Assembly (NCBI GenBank): GCA_031285085.1
Contig: JAITWW010000015.1
Span: 1 to 20,473, forward strand
DNA length: 20,473 nt
Origin: Candidatus Methanofilum arcanum
GTDB lineage: Archaea; Halobacteriota; Methanomicrobia; Methanomicrobiales; Methanospirillaceae
Reading direction: 5' to 3'
The notes under the pieces are model-generated. The model was not told where the DNA came from. It saw nothing but the letters and a program-made list of their open reading frames with translations, and ran no database searches. Both the position numbers and the translations under genes were made by a program. Shown one piece after another: positions 1 through 6,879 of the stretch (positions are counted from its first letter, which is position 1; every line of letters starts with the position of its first letter).

Positions 1-884
1 GCCTGTACATTATGGGTGAGAACCCAATGATTGCAGATCCAGACATCACTCACGTTGATCATGCACTGGATAATCTTGAATTCCTTGTTGTCCAGGATAT
101 CTTCCTCACCGAGACTGCAGAGAAAGCACACGTTGTGCTTCCAGCAGCATGCTTTGCAGAAGGAGATGGTACACAGACAAACACAGAGCGTCGTGTGCAG
201 AGACTCCGTAAAGCACAGGACCCACCAGGTGAAGCAAAACTCGATTGGCAGATTCTGGCAGCGGTCGCAGCAGCACTTGGATACGAAAAACAGTTCGCAT
301 GGAAGACGTACGAAGATATCTTCAATGAGATCGCACTTTTGACTCCATCATATCATGGCATGACATATGAGCGTCTCAACAAGCCAGAAGCACTTCACTG
401 GCCATGTCCTGAGGCAGACCACCCTGGCACCCCTATCCTGCACACGCAGCAGTTTAATGGAATGCCAGATGGCAAAGGTCTCATGACTGCAATTGCATGG
501 AAGCCACCAGCAGAAGTTCCAGATGCTGAGTATCCATTTGTCCTTACAACGGGACGTATACTCTTCCACTGGCACGCTGGTTCTATGTCACGTCGCAGTC
601 CACAACTTCATGGTGAGGTTCCAACTGGATATGTTGAGGTGAATGAGGAAGATGCAGCACGCCTTGGCATTGCAAATGGAGAGATCATCCGTGCATTCAG
701 TCGCCGTGGTGAGATCAAGGTCCCAGCCAGAGTAACAAAAGATATCAAGAAAGGAAGCATTTTCATTCCATTCCACTTCGCAGAATGCTGTGCAAATGTG
801 CTGACGATCAATGCTCTTGATCCCATCTCAAAGATTCCTGAATTTAAAGCATGTGCTGCAAACATTGCAAAACTGGAGGCCTAA
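1..884 (+). CDS. fdhA: Formate dehydrogenase alpha subunit, C-terminal part (5' end outside window)
   Basis: This is the C-terminal part (about 290 residues) of the molybdopterin (Mo or W) catalytic subunit that oxidises formate to CO2 and passes electrons to FdhB. The open frame runs in from the left edge (first full codon at position 3), so the ATG at 12 is internal. Visible family features are the LYIMGENP segment at the left edge, the VLPAACFAEGDGTQTNTERR stretch typical of molybdopterin oxidoreductases, and the C-terminal cofactor-binding domain with TTGRILFHWHAGSMSRRSP. The active-site Cys or Sec and the N-terminal 4Fe-4S cluster lie upstream and cannot be judged. The stop (882-884) lies two bases before the fdhB ATG, so the two genes are translated as an operon. 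A related molybdopterin enzyme is possible, but the F420-type FdhB partner supports formate dehydrogenase. Confidence 0.93.
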   Translation, partial: LYIMGENPMIADPDITHVDHALDNLEFLVVQDIFLTETAEKAHVVLPAACFAEGDGTQTNTERRVQRLRKAQDPPGEAKLDWQILAAVAAALGYEKQFAWKTYEDIFNEIALLTPSYHGMTYERLNKPEALHWPCPEADHPGTPILHTQQFNGMPDGKGLMTAIAWKPPAEVPDAEYPFVLTTGRILFHWHAGSMSRRSPQLHGEVPTGYVEVNEEDAARLGIANGEIIRAFSRRGEIKVPARVTKDIKKGSIFIPFHFAECCANVLTINALDPISKIPEFKACAANIAKLEA

Positions 885-886
885 AC

Positions 887-2011
887 ATGGTAGCAAAAGG
901 CGATATGATCTATGCATGGGCAAAAGATGCAGACATCTTAAAAGCTGGAGAGTGTGGAGGAGCAGTAACTGCACTTCTGAAGCATGCACTTGAGAGCAAA
1001 ATGGTAGATGCTGTTGTCACGGTGAAGCGTGGAACTGATCTGTATGATGCAGTTCCTGCATATATCACAGATCCAGCAGAACTCATCCAGGCTGCAGGCT
1101 CTCTCCATTGTGGAACCCTTTTGATTCCAAAGATCATTAAGAAGTACATAAACCCTACATGTGATCAAAAACTTGCAGTTGTCTGTAAAGGCTGTGATGT
1201 CATGGCATTTTATGAGATGGCAAACCAAAATCAGCTGAATCTTGATAATTTCATCCTGATCGGCTTAAACTGTGGTGGTTCGGTTAGCCCAATTGCAGCA
1301 CGCAAGATGATTGCAGAGAAGTTTGAGGTGGATCCTGATCTCGTCACCAAGGAAGAGATCGATAAGGGTCAGTTTATCATCGAATATGATGGCAAGCACA
1401 AGGGCGTTAAAATCGATGACCTTGAAGAAGAAGGATACGGACGCCGTTCTAACTGCCGCCGCTGTCAGATGAAAATTCCACGTCAGGCTGATCTTGCTTG
1501 TGGTAACTGGGGAGTTATTGGAGACAAAGCTGGTAAAGCAACGTTTGTTGAGGTCTGCTCAGATAAGGGTGCAGCGCTTCTTTCTGCTGCAACAGGAAAA
1601 ACTGTTGCTGTTGAGGCTGCAAATCCAAAAGGCATTGAGATTCGAGGAAAAGTCGAGAATGCAATGCTAAAGCTTGGAGATCACTGGCGCAAGCACGACT
1701 TTGAGAAGCTTGGCACTGGCAAGGCTCGTCTTGACTATATGATTAAGGAGTCTTCACGCTGCACAAAGTGTTATGCCTGCATTGAATCCTGTCCAGTCTG
1801 TAACTGTGCTGAGTGTTCCACAAAGAAGTCCTGTTATGTTGAGCCAGGTGTACTTCCTGTGAACCCTATGTTCCACCTGATTCGATTTGCACACGTTTTC
1901 GACTCCTGTATCAACTGTGGTCAGTGTGAAGAACTTTGCCCAATGGAGATTCCAAATGCACTCTTCATGCACTCTCAGCAGGTTGAGCCTCTCCTGAAAG
2001 AACTGCTCTAA
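887..2011 (+). CDS. fdhB: Formate dehydrogenase beta subunit (F420-reducing)
   Basis: This is the FrhB/FdhB-family subunit that takes electrons from FdhA through iron-sulfur clusters and FAD and reduces coenzyme F420 in the cytoplasm. The start is the ATG at 887 (374 aa): a GGAGG at 875-879 sits seven bases upstream. The frame is open back to an ATG at 851, but that lies inside fdhA. The N-terminal part holds the F420/flavin domain, with GECGGAVTALL near residue 21, VVCKGCDV near 98, LNCGGSVSP near 128, and NCRRCQ and ACGNWG near 189 and 204. Two ferredoxin-like motifs follow: C292-x2-C295-x2-C298-x3-C302, with more cysteines just after, and C341-x2-C344-x2-C347-x3-C351. Length and layout are normal for methanogen FdhB. 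Confidence 0.95.
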   Translation: MVAKGDMIYAWAKDADILKAGECGGAVTALLKHALESKMVDAVVTVKRGTDLYDAVPAYITDPAELIQAAGSLHCGTLLIPKIIKKYINPTCDQKLAVVCKGCDVMAFYEMANQNQLNLDNFILIGLNCGGSVSPIAARKMIAEKFEVDPDLVTKEEIDKGQFIIEYDGKHKGVKIDDLEEEGYGRRSNCRRCQMKIPRQADLACGNWGVIGDKAGKATFVEVCSDKGAALLSAATGKTVAVEAANPKGIEIRGKVENAMLKLGDHWRKHDFEKLGTGKARLDYMIKESSRCTKCYACIESCPVCNCAECSTKKSCYVEPGVLPVNPMFHLIRFAHVFDSCINCGQCEELCPMEIPNALFMHSQQVEPLLKELL

Positions 2012-2332
2012 AATATTTAAAAATGGGATTATTTGGGTTGGCGAGACAGGTAACTGTATCTGTCCCCCTGCTCACCCTTGTGAGATGTGGAAAATGCGAT
2101 GAGCACTGGTTTTCTATAATCGTGCTTTCGTAGAGCTTCCACCAGATATAATATGAAAACTACTGTCCAGCATCTCCTGCTTGGCCCAGTATTCTTCTTT
2201 TTTTGAGAACTTCATGATTGGTTGAGGTATTTTGTCTATGCTACTTCTCAACCCAAGTTTCGCATAAATCTATAGTATTCGGTCCTAACACTACATTTCT
2301 TCGAAAGATAGGATACTAGTACCACTCACCAT
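2012..2332. other. Intergenic region between convergent genes, with hairpins
   Basis: These 321 bases separate fdhB (plus) from the 170-aa gene (minus). They hold no convincing protein gene. Directly visible are a TATA-like AT run at about 2013-2024; a small hairpin ACAG-GTAA-CTGT at 2046-2057, which has a GNRA-type loop; and a second hairpin CTCAC-CCTT-GTGAG at 2071-2084. A T-rich run around 2191-2204 could end transcription from the left. The hairpins could belong to the fdhAB 3' end or to a short independent RNA. I did not recognise a known RNA family here (RNase P, SRP and box C/D signatures are absent). Confidence 0.4.
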
Positions 2333-2845
2333 TCAGCTTGGGACATCTATCTCTGTCTCACAAAACTGTTCCTCATGAACAGTCCAGACAAGCAAAAAAC
2401 GAAGATCCCTCATATGATCAGGCATATCAACTCTCACTCCCATCTCATCTCCATCCAGGCGTGCAAGCTGCATTCCACTCAACTCAGAAGAAGCACAAAT
2501 GAGATACTGCTCTGGATGCGTCCCGCGAATAATTCCACAGTTCAACTCAACTCGCTCACCAGCTGATACAACCATCTTCAACCGAGAAGAACCAGGATGG
2601 CCCTTTGGAAGCGCTACAACAGGTATATGATACCTGCGAACCAGCTCACACAGATGCCATGCCTGCATCAACTCTCCTCCCTCTGGTGCAGAAATGACAA
2701 TAAGATCCCCTCTCTCAATCCACTGGCTATACTCTTCATCAACCGTCTCAATGTACAAAGAAAAAGCATGGGTTGCACATGCCACAAGGAAAAAAGAAGA
2801 AGTACCATGGCATACCAGATAATTACTCTGGAGTGGTATAATCAT
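2333..2845 (-). CDS. Conserved-looking protein of unknown function, partner of zinc ribbon
   Basis: This is a 170-aa protein I do not recognise. Its ATG (2845) overlaps the stop of the upstream zinc-ribbon gene in an ATGA junction, which supports the start and implies translational coupling. The sequence alternates hydrophobic strands and helices in a Rossmann-like way: GDLIVISAPEGGE (near residue 46), then a helix AWHLCELVRRY, then IPVVALPKGHPGSS (near residue 74). The C-terminal half is acidic and contains EELNCGII-like and ICASSEL strands. The ordering suggests a small alpha/beta fold that might bind a nucleotide or phosphate, but no catalytic motif can be named. No signal peptide or membrane segment is evident. 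The gene converges on fdhB across a 321-base gap. Confidence 0.7.
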   Translation of the reverse strand: MIIPLQSNYLVCHGTSSFFLVACATHAFSLYIETVDEEYSQWIERGDLIVISAPEGGELMQAWHLCELVRRYHIPVVALPKGHPGSSRLKMVVSAGERVELNCGIIRGTHPEQYLICASSELSGMQLARLDGDEMGVRVDMPDHMRDLRFLLVWTVHEEQFCETEIDVPS

Positions 2846-2997
2846 TCAAGAACCACAACGTGATCTGAACCACATGATGGACAGCGAATTTTCTTTCCAA
2901 TACTCTTAAATTTATTCTCACAGTCCTTGCAAACGCAAGATTTTCCTTGAATTTGCTCCGTAAACTCAACATCTATTGGACCACCTGCTGAACACAT
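2842..2997 (-). CDS. Small zinc-ribbon protein (51 aa)
   Basis: This 51-residue gene starts at the ATG at 2997 and ends with TGA at 2844-2842. The protein begins MCSAGGPIDVEFTEQ and carries two knuckles, C23-x2-C26 and C39-x2-C42 (CPSCGS), the pattern of a rubredoxin-like zinc ribbon; C2 and C21 are extra cysteines. Such ribbons usually bind one Zn and mediate protein or nucleic-acid contacts. The last four bases overlap the start of the next minus-strand gene (ATGA), so the two are very likely one operon and may act together. Its promoter would lie in the AT-rich 3000-3080 stretch, shared divergently with tRNA-Thr. Family membership is seen in the sequence; the role is unknown. Confidence 0.82.
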   Translation of the reverse strand: MCSAGGPIDVEFTEQIQGKSCVCKDCENKFKSIGKKIRCPSCGSDHVVVLE

Positions 2998-3070
2998 AAT
3001 GATAACCTCAATACTTTCTTACACTTTCATTATTATTACATCTTTCTGATTAAAAAAAGAAGTTTCAAAA

Positions 3071-3079
3071 AATATATAT
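3071..3079 (+). promoter_or_regulatory. TATA box of tRNA-Thr
   Basis: The run AATATATAT is preceded by an A-rich, BRE-like stretch. It is centred about 36 bases upstream of the tRNA, which would give a transcription start about 10 bases before the mature 5' end. Confidence 0.55.
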
Positions 3080-3110
3080 GATAACGAGTTACATTTGTAT
3101 AAGCACACAT

Positions 3111-3183
3111 GCCTCAGTGGCTCAGCTGGCAGAGCGCGTCCTTGGTAAGGACGAGGTCGCGAGTTCAAATCTCGCCTGAGGCT
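3111..3183 (+). tRNA. tRNA-Thr (GGT anticodon)
   Basis: The cloverleaf can be folded by eye. The acceptor arm GCCTCAG pairs with CTGAGGC (3176-3182), and the D arm GCTCAGCTGGCAGAGC follows. The anticodon stem CGTCC/GGACG encloses the loop TTGGTAA (anticodon GGT), and the T arm GCGAG-TTCAAAT-CTCGC is complete. Discriminator base 73 is T, as is usual for archaeal tRNA-Thr. No intron is present and CCA is not encoded. Confidence 0.97.
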
Positions 3184-3195
3184 TATCTGACGAGA

Positions 3196-3239
3196 GTACT
3201 AAGCCTAAATGATTAAAAGTGGATAGTACGAACTTTTTT
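3196..3239 (+). terminator. Possible terminator after tRNA-Thr
   Basis: GTACT (3196-3200) can pair with AGTAC (3225-3229), and a run of six T (3234-3239) follows. Archaeal terminators depend mainly on the T run, so the T run is the stronger part of this call. Confidence 0.35.
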
Positions 3240-3335
3240 CAATCCTGTTTGTTCCCTTGAAATCACTTATAGATATTATATTTAGGTTGTGGAATACTTT
3301 TAACTACTTCAAACATAAGTCCCAAAACAACTCTC

Positions 3336-4397
3336 ATGGTGACACACCAATACTCCGGAACGGCTCTCCTCGGCCCAGAACTTGAACCAACCAAGGCAAC
3401 AATCTATTGTGCGGATGGCATCATCACCGCGATTGAAGAAGAAAAAAACAGCTCACCATACTGGATCTGCCCTGGATTTTGTAATGCCCACACCCACCTT
3501 GCTGACACCCTTGCAATGGACGTACCACGAACAGGCAGCCTTGAATCACTTGTCACTCCTCCAAACGGACTAAAACATCGCATTTTAAACACAAGTTCAG
3601 AATCAGCCCTCATAAATGGCATGCTCTTCTCCCTTCAAACCCTATCTGCTGCGGGGACTTCTTCATGCATTGACTTTCGAGAAGGGGGAGCAAAGGGAGC
3701 TCTCCATCTTATACAAGCAGCAGAACTCCACAAAAAATACCATCCTCATTCATGCACCCCCATCATCCTTGGAAGAAATGGTGGAGAACAGCTCAAAAAA
3801 ACACATGGAGCAGGCATAAGCAGCACCAGAGATGAACCAAACTATCAAGAAATCGCAGCAGAGATGCGAAAACAAGGAAAAATTATTGCCTTCCATGCCG
3901 GAGAACGTGACTCACATGACATAGATCCTGCCATCTCCTGTGACCCAGACCTCATTGTGCATGCCACCCATGCCACCCAAAAACAGATCCAAACCCTCTC
4001 TGACCAACAAATCCCAGTCTGTGTCTGCCCTCGTTCAAACTTCATCCTTGGAGTTACCAACTCCGCACAGCACCCTCCCATTCAACACATGCTCGATGCA
4101 GACATTCCCCTCTCTCTTGGAACCGATAATGTCATGTTTGTACAACCAGACCTCCTTCTTGAGCTCAAACTCCTTGACACCATATACCACATAGATCCAA
4201 AAGATGCTCTCATAATGGCGATATCTGGCTCCTCCATCCATCGTAGATCCCCCTACATCAACATTGGAAACCCTGCAAACCTCTTCCTTATCGACCCCAC
4301 CCGTTCGAACCTTCAATTCTCACGTGATCCTCTTGCCACCATTGTTCGGCGCGTCACTGCTTTTGACATTATAGATACCTATTTCCCTTATGACTAG
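3336..4397 (+). CDS. Amidohydrolase-family metal-dependent hydrolase (deaminase-like)
   Basis: This 353-aa protein belongs to the amidohydrolase superfamily (COG0402-like, the cytosine/adenosine deaminase and chlorohydrolase group). The metal-site residues appear in the expected order: H52-x-H54 in GFCNAHTHLAD, H187 in IAFHAGE, H209 in DLIVHATHA, and D264 in LGTDN. An N-terminal beta segment (VTHQYSGTALLG...) and a C-terminal GNPANLFLID strand fit the usual composite beta-sandwich. It is shorter than typical 420-450-aa members such as 5'-deoxyadenosine deaminase, so the substrate cannot be named; a purine-nucleoside or small cyclic amide is plausible. The ATG at 3336 has no clear Shine-Dalgarno site, but TATA-like runs lie at 3268-3310. 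The universal stress gene follows after 27 bases. Confidence 0.85.
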   Translation: MVTHQYSGTALLGPELEPTKATIYCADGIITAIEEEKNSSPYWICPGFCNAHTHLADTLAMDVPRTGSLESLVTPPNGLKHRILNTSSESALINGMLFSLQTLSAAGTSSCIDFREGGAKGALHLIQAAELHKKYHPHSCTPIILGRNGGEQLKKTHGAGISSTRDEPNYQEIAAEMRKQGKIIAFHAGERDSHDIDPAISCDPDLIVHATHATQKQIQTLSDQQIPVCVCPRSNFILGVTNSAQHPPIQHMLDADIPLSLGTDNVMFVQPDLLLELKLLDTIYHIDPKDALIMAISGSSIHRRSPYINIGNPANLFLIDPTRSNLQFSRDPLATIVRRVTAFDIIDTYFPYD

Positions 4398-4424
4398 AAA
4401 CTTGTAAAGATATTGGAGGAGCAC

Positions 4425-4853
4425 ATGTACAAAAAAATCCTTGTTGCAGTTGATGGATCGCCCATAAGTGCAGCTGCTTTTCGTGCAGCATTACAACAGG
4501 TCTTAGCATGGAATGCTGAGCTCCACATTGTATATGTCATTGAAACTGGACTTTTCAAAAGTATTCCTGCAGATAATACCGTCGAGATGCTTTACAGCAT
4601 GCTCCAGATTGAGGGGCAAAACGTTGTTGAAAATCTCGTGGCTGATGCAGAACGAGCTGGAGCTACACCCAGTGTCCACTTTGAACACGGCCATGCCGGA
4701 GAAACCATTGTCTCTCTCGCAAAAGAGATTCAAGCAGATTTGATCGTTCTTGGCACTCATGGAAAAAGCGATATTGATCGCCTCCTCCTTGGGAGCGTAA
4801 CCTCCTTTGTTATCGCTCACAGTCTTACGTCTACCTTGGTGGTGAGATCATAA
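4425..4853 (+). CDS. Universal stress protein (UspA family)
   Basis: This 142-aa single-domain Usp protein starts at the ATG at 4425; GGAGGA at 4415-4420 gives correct ribosome-site spacing. An in-frame TTG at 4413 overlaps that site and is unlikely to be used. The protein opens with the beta-1 motif KKILVAVDGS. Near the end it carries the ATP-binding signature G110-x2-G113-x9-G123-S (GTHGKSDIDRLLLGSV), so it is expected to bind ATP. Family members are cytoplasmic dimers linked to stress survival; the client is unknown. It sits 27 bases after the amidohydrolase and 5 bases before the CBS gene, so all three are probably co-transcribed. Pairing of a nucleotide-binding Usp with CBS domains suggests a small energy-sensing unit, which is an inference. 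Confidence 0.93.
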   Translation: MYKKILVAVDGSPISAAAFRAALQQVLAWNAELHIVYVIETGLFKSIPADNTVEMLYSMLQIEGQNVVENLVADAERAGATPSVHFEHGHAGETIVSLAKEIQADLIVLGTHGKSDIDRLLLGSVTSFVIAHSLTSTLVVRS

Positions 4854-4858
4854 CTCAT

Positions 4859-5707
4859 ATGCCGCTGGTATCTGAGTACATGACAGGAGGTGTTGTCAAA
4901 GCAGAAATCCCCGGCAATCGATATGATGTACTAAAAGTTTTAAAACGTACAAGAATTAGCGGACTACCTGTCCTTATGGACAATAAACTGGTAGGAATCA
5001 TCACGAGAAGAGATTTACTTCACAATCCAGAAGAAAACCAGCTTGCTCTTCTTATGACACCAGATCCAGTTACCATTCATCCCGGTGCTACGATACAAGA
5101 AGCAGCACAGCTCATGGTAACCAGTGGCGTTCGAAGACTTCCAGTAACACAAAAAGATACACTTGTTGGACTTATAAGCATTGCAGACATCATTCTTGCC
5201 ATTGCCAGAATGCGAATCACCATTGAGATTCGAAACTTCGTGATACCTACCTTTGCTCTTTGGGAAGAAACACCCCTTCCCTTAGTTGGGAAAATCATGG
5301 AGATCTCTGGGTTTGAAGCACTTCCCATTTTGAGTGCTACAAGTCAGTTGAAAGGAATCATAAGTGAACGTGATCTCATTCTCCATGCCACTATCGAAGA
5401 TACTGTCATTGAATCAGATCTTTCAACCACTGGAACAGATGACGATGAATGGACCTGGGAGAGCATTCGCGATGTACACACGATATCGTATGGAATCTCA
5501 CGGGTAAGCCTTGAAAACTGCGCCGTAAAAAAAGCCATGATCTCAAATGTTATCATGGTAGCTCCAAATGCAACAGTAAGTGAATGTGCGCTTCGCATGA
5601 AGCGTTCCCACGTTGATCAGCTACCTGTTGTAGATGAGGATGGAAAATTAAAAAGCATGCTTTTTGATCGAGAGCTCATTAAAGTTCTCTTGCCTCCCTA
5701 CACATAA
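4859..5707 (+). CDS. Four-CBS-domain protein
   Basis: This 282-aa protein is made only of CBS repeats, with no catalytic domain. Four repeats can be seen by their shared core (basic/hydrophobic helix, LPVxxxxxLVGIIxxxDLI): residues 4-55 (LPVLMDNKLVGIITRRDLL), 62-113 (LPVTQKDTLVGLISIADII), 128-174 (ALPILSATSQLKGIISERD) and 223-277 (QLPVVDEDGKLKSMLFDRE). Between repeats 3 and 4 is an acidic linker (DDDEWTWE). Pairs of CBS repeats form Bateman modules that bind AMP, ATP or S-adenosyl ligands. The gene starts five bases after the usp stop, with a GGTGAG ribosome site inside the usp end, so coupling is likely. Confidence 0.92.
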   Translation: MPLVSEYMTGGVVKAEIPGNRYDVLKVLKRTRISGLPVLMDNKLVGIITRRDLLHNPEENQLALLMTPDPVTIHPGATIQEAAQLMVTSGVRRLPVTQKDTLVGLISIADIILAIARMRITIEIRNFVIPTFALWEETPLPLVGKIMEISGFEALPILSATSQLKGIISERDLILHATIEDTVIESDLSTTGTDDDEWTWESIRDVHTISYGISRVSLENCAVKKAMISNVIMVAPNATVSECALRMKRSHVDQLPVVDEDGKLKSMLFDRELIKVLLPPYT

Positions 5708-5967
5708 CACACATAGCTGTGGGTGCACCCCCCCCATTCTCACAAAAAGTAGTACAAAAAAATCGTTTTCTAAAAACTCTGTTCGGTACATCACAGAAAG
5801 CCGAAGTAGAACGGTAGTTTGAAAAACACTACCATCTCATACCACATGATGTGAGTTGTTTTCCTACTACCAAAACTGCTACCTATTTACCAGACTATCA
5901 CAAATATAAAATAAGCACTTTTCTGATTGCTATATTTTACACAAGTCCTAACTTTAGGTGTTATTGT
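5708..5967. promoter_or_regulatory. Intergenic region: end of CBS operon and psmB promoter
   Basis: A palindromic GGGTGCACCC runs into a C homopolymer at 5721-5735. A perfect hairpin GGTAGT/ACTACC spans 5813-5833. An AT-rich TATA candidate (AAATATAAAATA) lies at about 5900-5912, roughly 60 bases before the psmB ATG. The psmB frame is open back to a GTG at 5851, but that segment has no proteasome character. Confidence 0.45.
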
Positions 5968-6600
5968 ATGAATGATTCACCAGATATGATGAAGGGCACA
6001 ACTACTGTCGGTATTATCTTTGACGGAGGCGTTGTCCTTGCAAGTGAGCAGCGAGCGTCGATGGGATATCTCATCGCAAACAAGCATGCGAAAAAGATCT
6101 ATCAGATCGGAAGGCGATTTGGCATGACAACTGCTGGCGGAGTTGGAGACGCTCAGCAGCTGGCTAAAATCATGACCATTGAATCAAACCTTTATGAAAT
6201 CCGCAGAAACAGACCAATGAGTGTACGATCTGCTGCAGCATTGCTTTCCAACCTCTTGCATGGCAATCGTGGATATCCATACGGTGTTCAGCTCCTCATT
6301 GGAGGCGTTGATGAATCAGGGCCAGTGCTTTTCTCAGTTGATTATATGGGAGGAAGTTCAGAGGAAAACCGTGTTGTTGCAACAGGTTCTGGATCCCCCA
6401 TGGCATTTGGTGTACTTGAAGATCGATATAAACCTGGCTTACAGAAAAATGAAGCTATTGAACTCGCAATTCGAGCACTCCATTCTGCAATTAAACGAGA
6501 TATGGGCTCAGGTGAAGGCCTCTCAATCTCTGTCATTACTAAAGATGGATATGTTGAACTGACATCAGAGGAAATCGAACAATATAACCCCTATTCGTAG
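5968..6600 (+). CDS. psmB: Proteasome beta subunit
   Basis: This is the catalytic beta subunit of the archaeal 20S proteasome, an N-terminal threonine protease. The ATG at 5968 gives 210 aa, with GGTG seven bases upstream. The propeptide MNDSPDMMKG would be removed by self-cleavage before Thr11, exposing TTTVGIIFDGGVVLASEQRA. The catalytic set is visible: Thr11, the Asp and Glu of FDGG and SEQRA, and the Lys in ANKHAKKIYQI. Near the end is GSGSPMAFGVLEDRY followed by the SGEGLSISVI strand, both typical of beta subunits. Length is normal. No alpha subunit gene is in the window. The next gene is aCPSF1, a neighbour seen in other euryarchaea. Confidence 0.96.
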   Translation: MNDSPDMMKGTTTVGIIFDGGVVLASEQRASMGYLIANKHAKKIYQIGRRFGMTTAGGVGDAQQLAKIMTIESNLYEIRRNRPMSVRSAAALLSNLLHGNRGYPYGVQLLIGGVDESGPVLFSVDYMGGSSEENRVVATGSGSPMAFGVLEDRYKPGLQKNEAIELAIRALHSAIKRDMGSGEGLSISVITKDGYVELTSEEIEQYNPYS

Positions 6601-6879
6601 ATAAGTAGATTTGATAGATAGATTGTAGAAAAATTAATGAATGATAGAGATATCTTCACTTTTATTTCATGGAGTTTGATATTTTCTTCATTCTCTGGTT
6701 CATTGTACTCACGAAAATTCATTTTCGTGACAAACGGTGTCTGTATGTAATACAGAACCGATGAATCTGGAGTTGAATGAGAAGAGATGATAAAACCCCA
6801 TCGACATTTACATGAACACAGGTTATGGCAAGCACATGTCTTGCATACTATAACTGATAAATAGAGGTTTCATTGGACT
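6601..6879. other. psmB-aCPSF1 intergenic region with two hairpins
   Basis: These 279 bases hold two consecutive inverted repeats. The first is CACGAAAAT-TC-ATTTTCGTG at 6710-6729 (nine-base arms, near-palindromic, so also readable as a protein-binding site). The second is a hairpin at 6735-6760 with CTGTAT/ATACAG around a three-base loop and a CGGT/ACCG base. Partly complementary sequences flank both (TCTTC-ATTC near 6684 and GAATGAGAAGA near 6775), so a larger fold of about 110 bases is possible. No protein gene is seen. GAGGT at 6864-6868 may be a loosely spaced ribosome site for aCPSF1. Confidence 0.45.

Noticed and set aside
851..886. Upstream extension of fdhB to the ATG at 851
   Set aside because: It lies inside the fdhA coding end. 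The ATG at 887 has a well-spaced GGAGG and gives the normal family N-terminus.
2114..2215. A 33-codon minus-strand frame (MKFSKKEEYWAKQ...) in the fdhB downstream gap
   Set aside because: It is short, has no ribosome site and resembles no family I know, so I left it as unsupported.
5721..5735. GGGTGCACCC palindrome running into a C homopolymer as a terminator
   Set aside because: The palindrome has no loop of useful size and no T run follows, so it is noted only within the intergenic entry.
5851..5967. Extended N-terminus of the proteasome beta subunit from GTG 5851
   Set aside because: The extra 39 residues look like translated promoter DNA. The ATG at 5968 gives the normal short propeptide before the catalytic Thr.
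6775..6860. Box C/D small RNA (GATGATA ... CTGA) before aCPSF1
   Set aside because: The C box departs from RTGATGA and no C'/D' pair is found.
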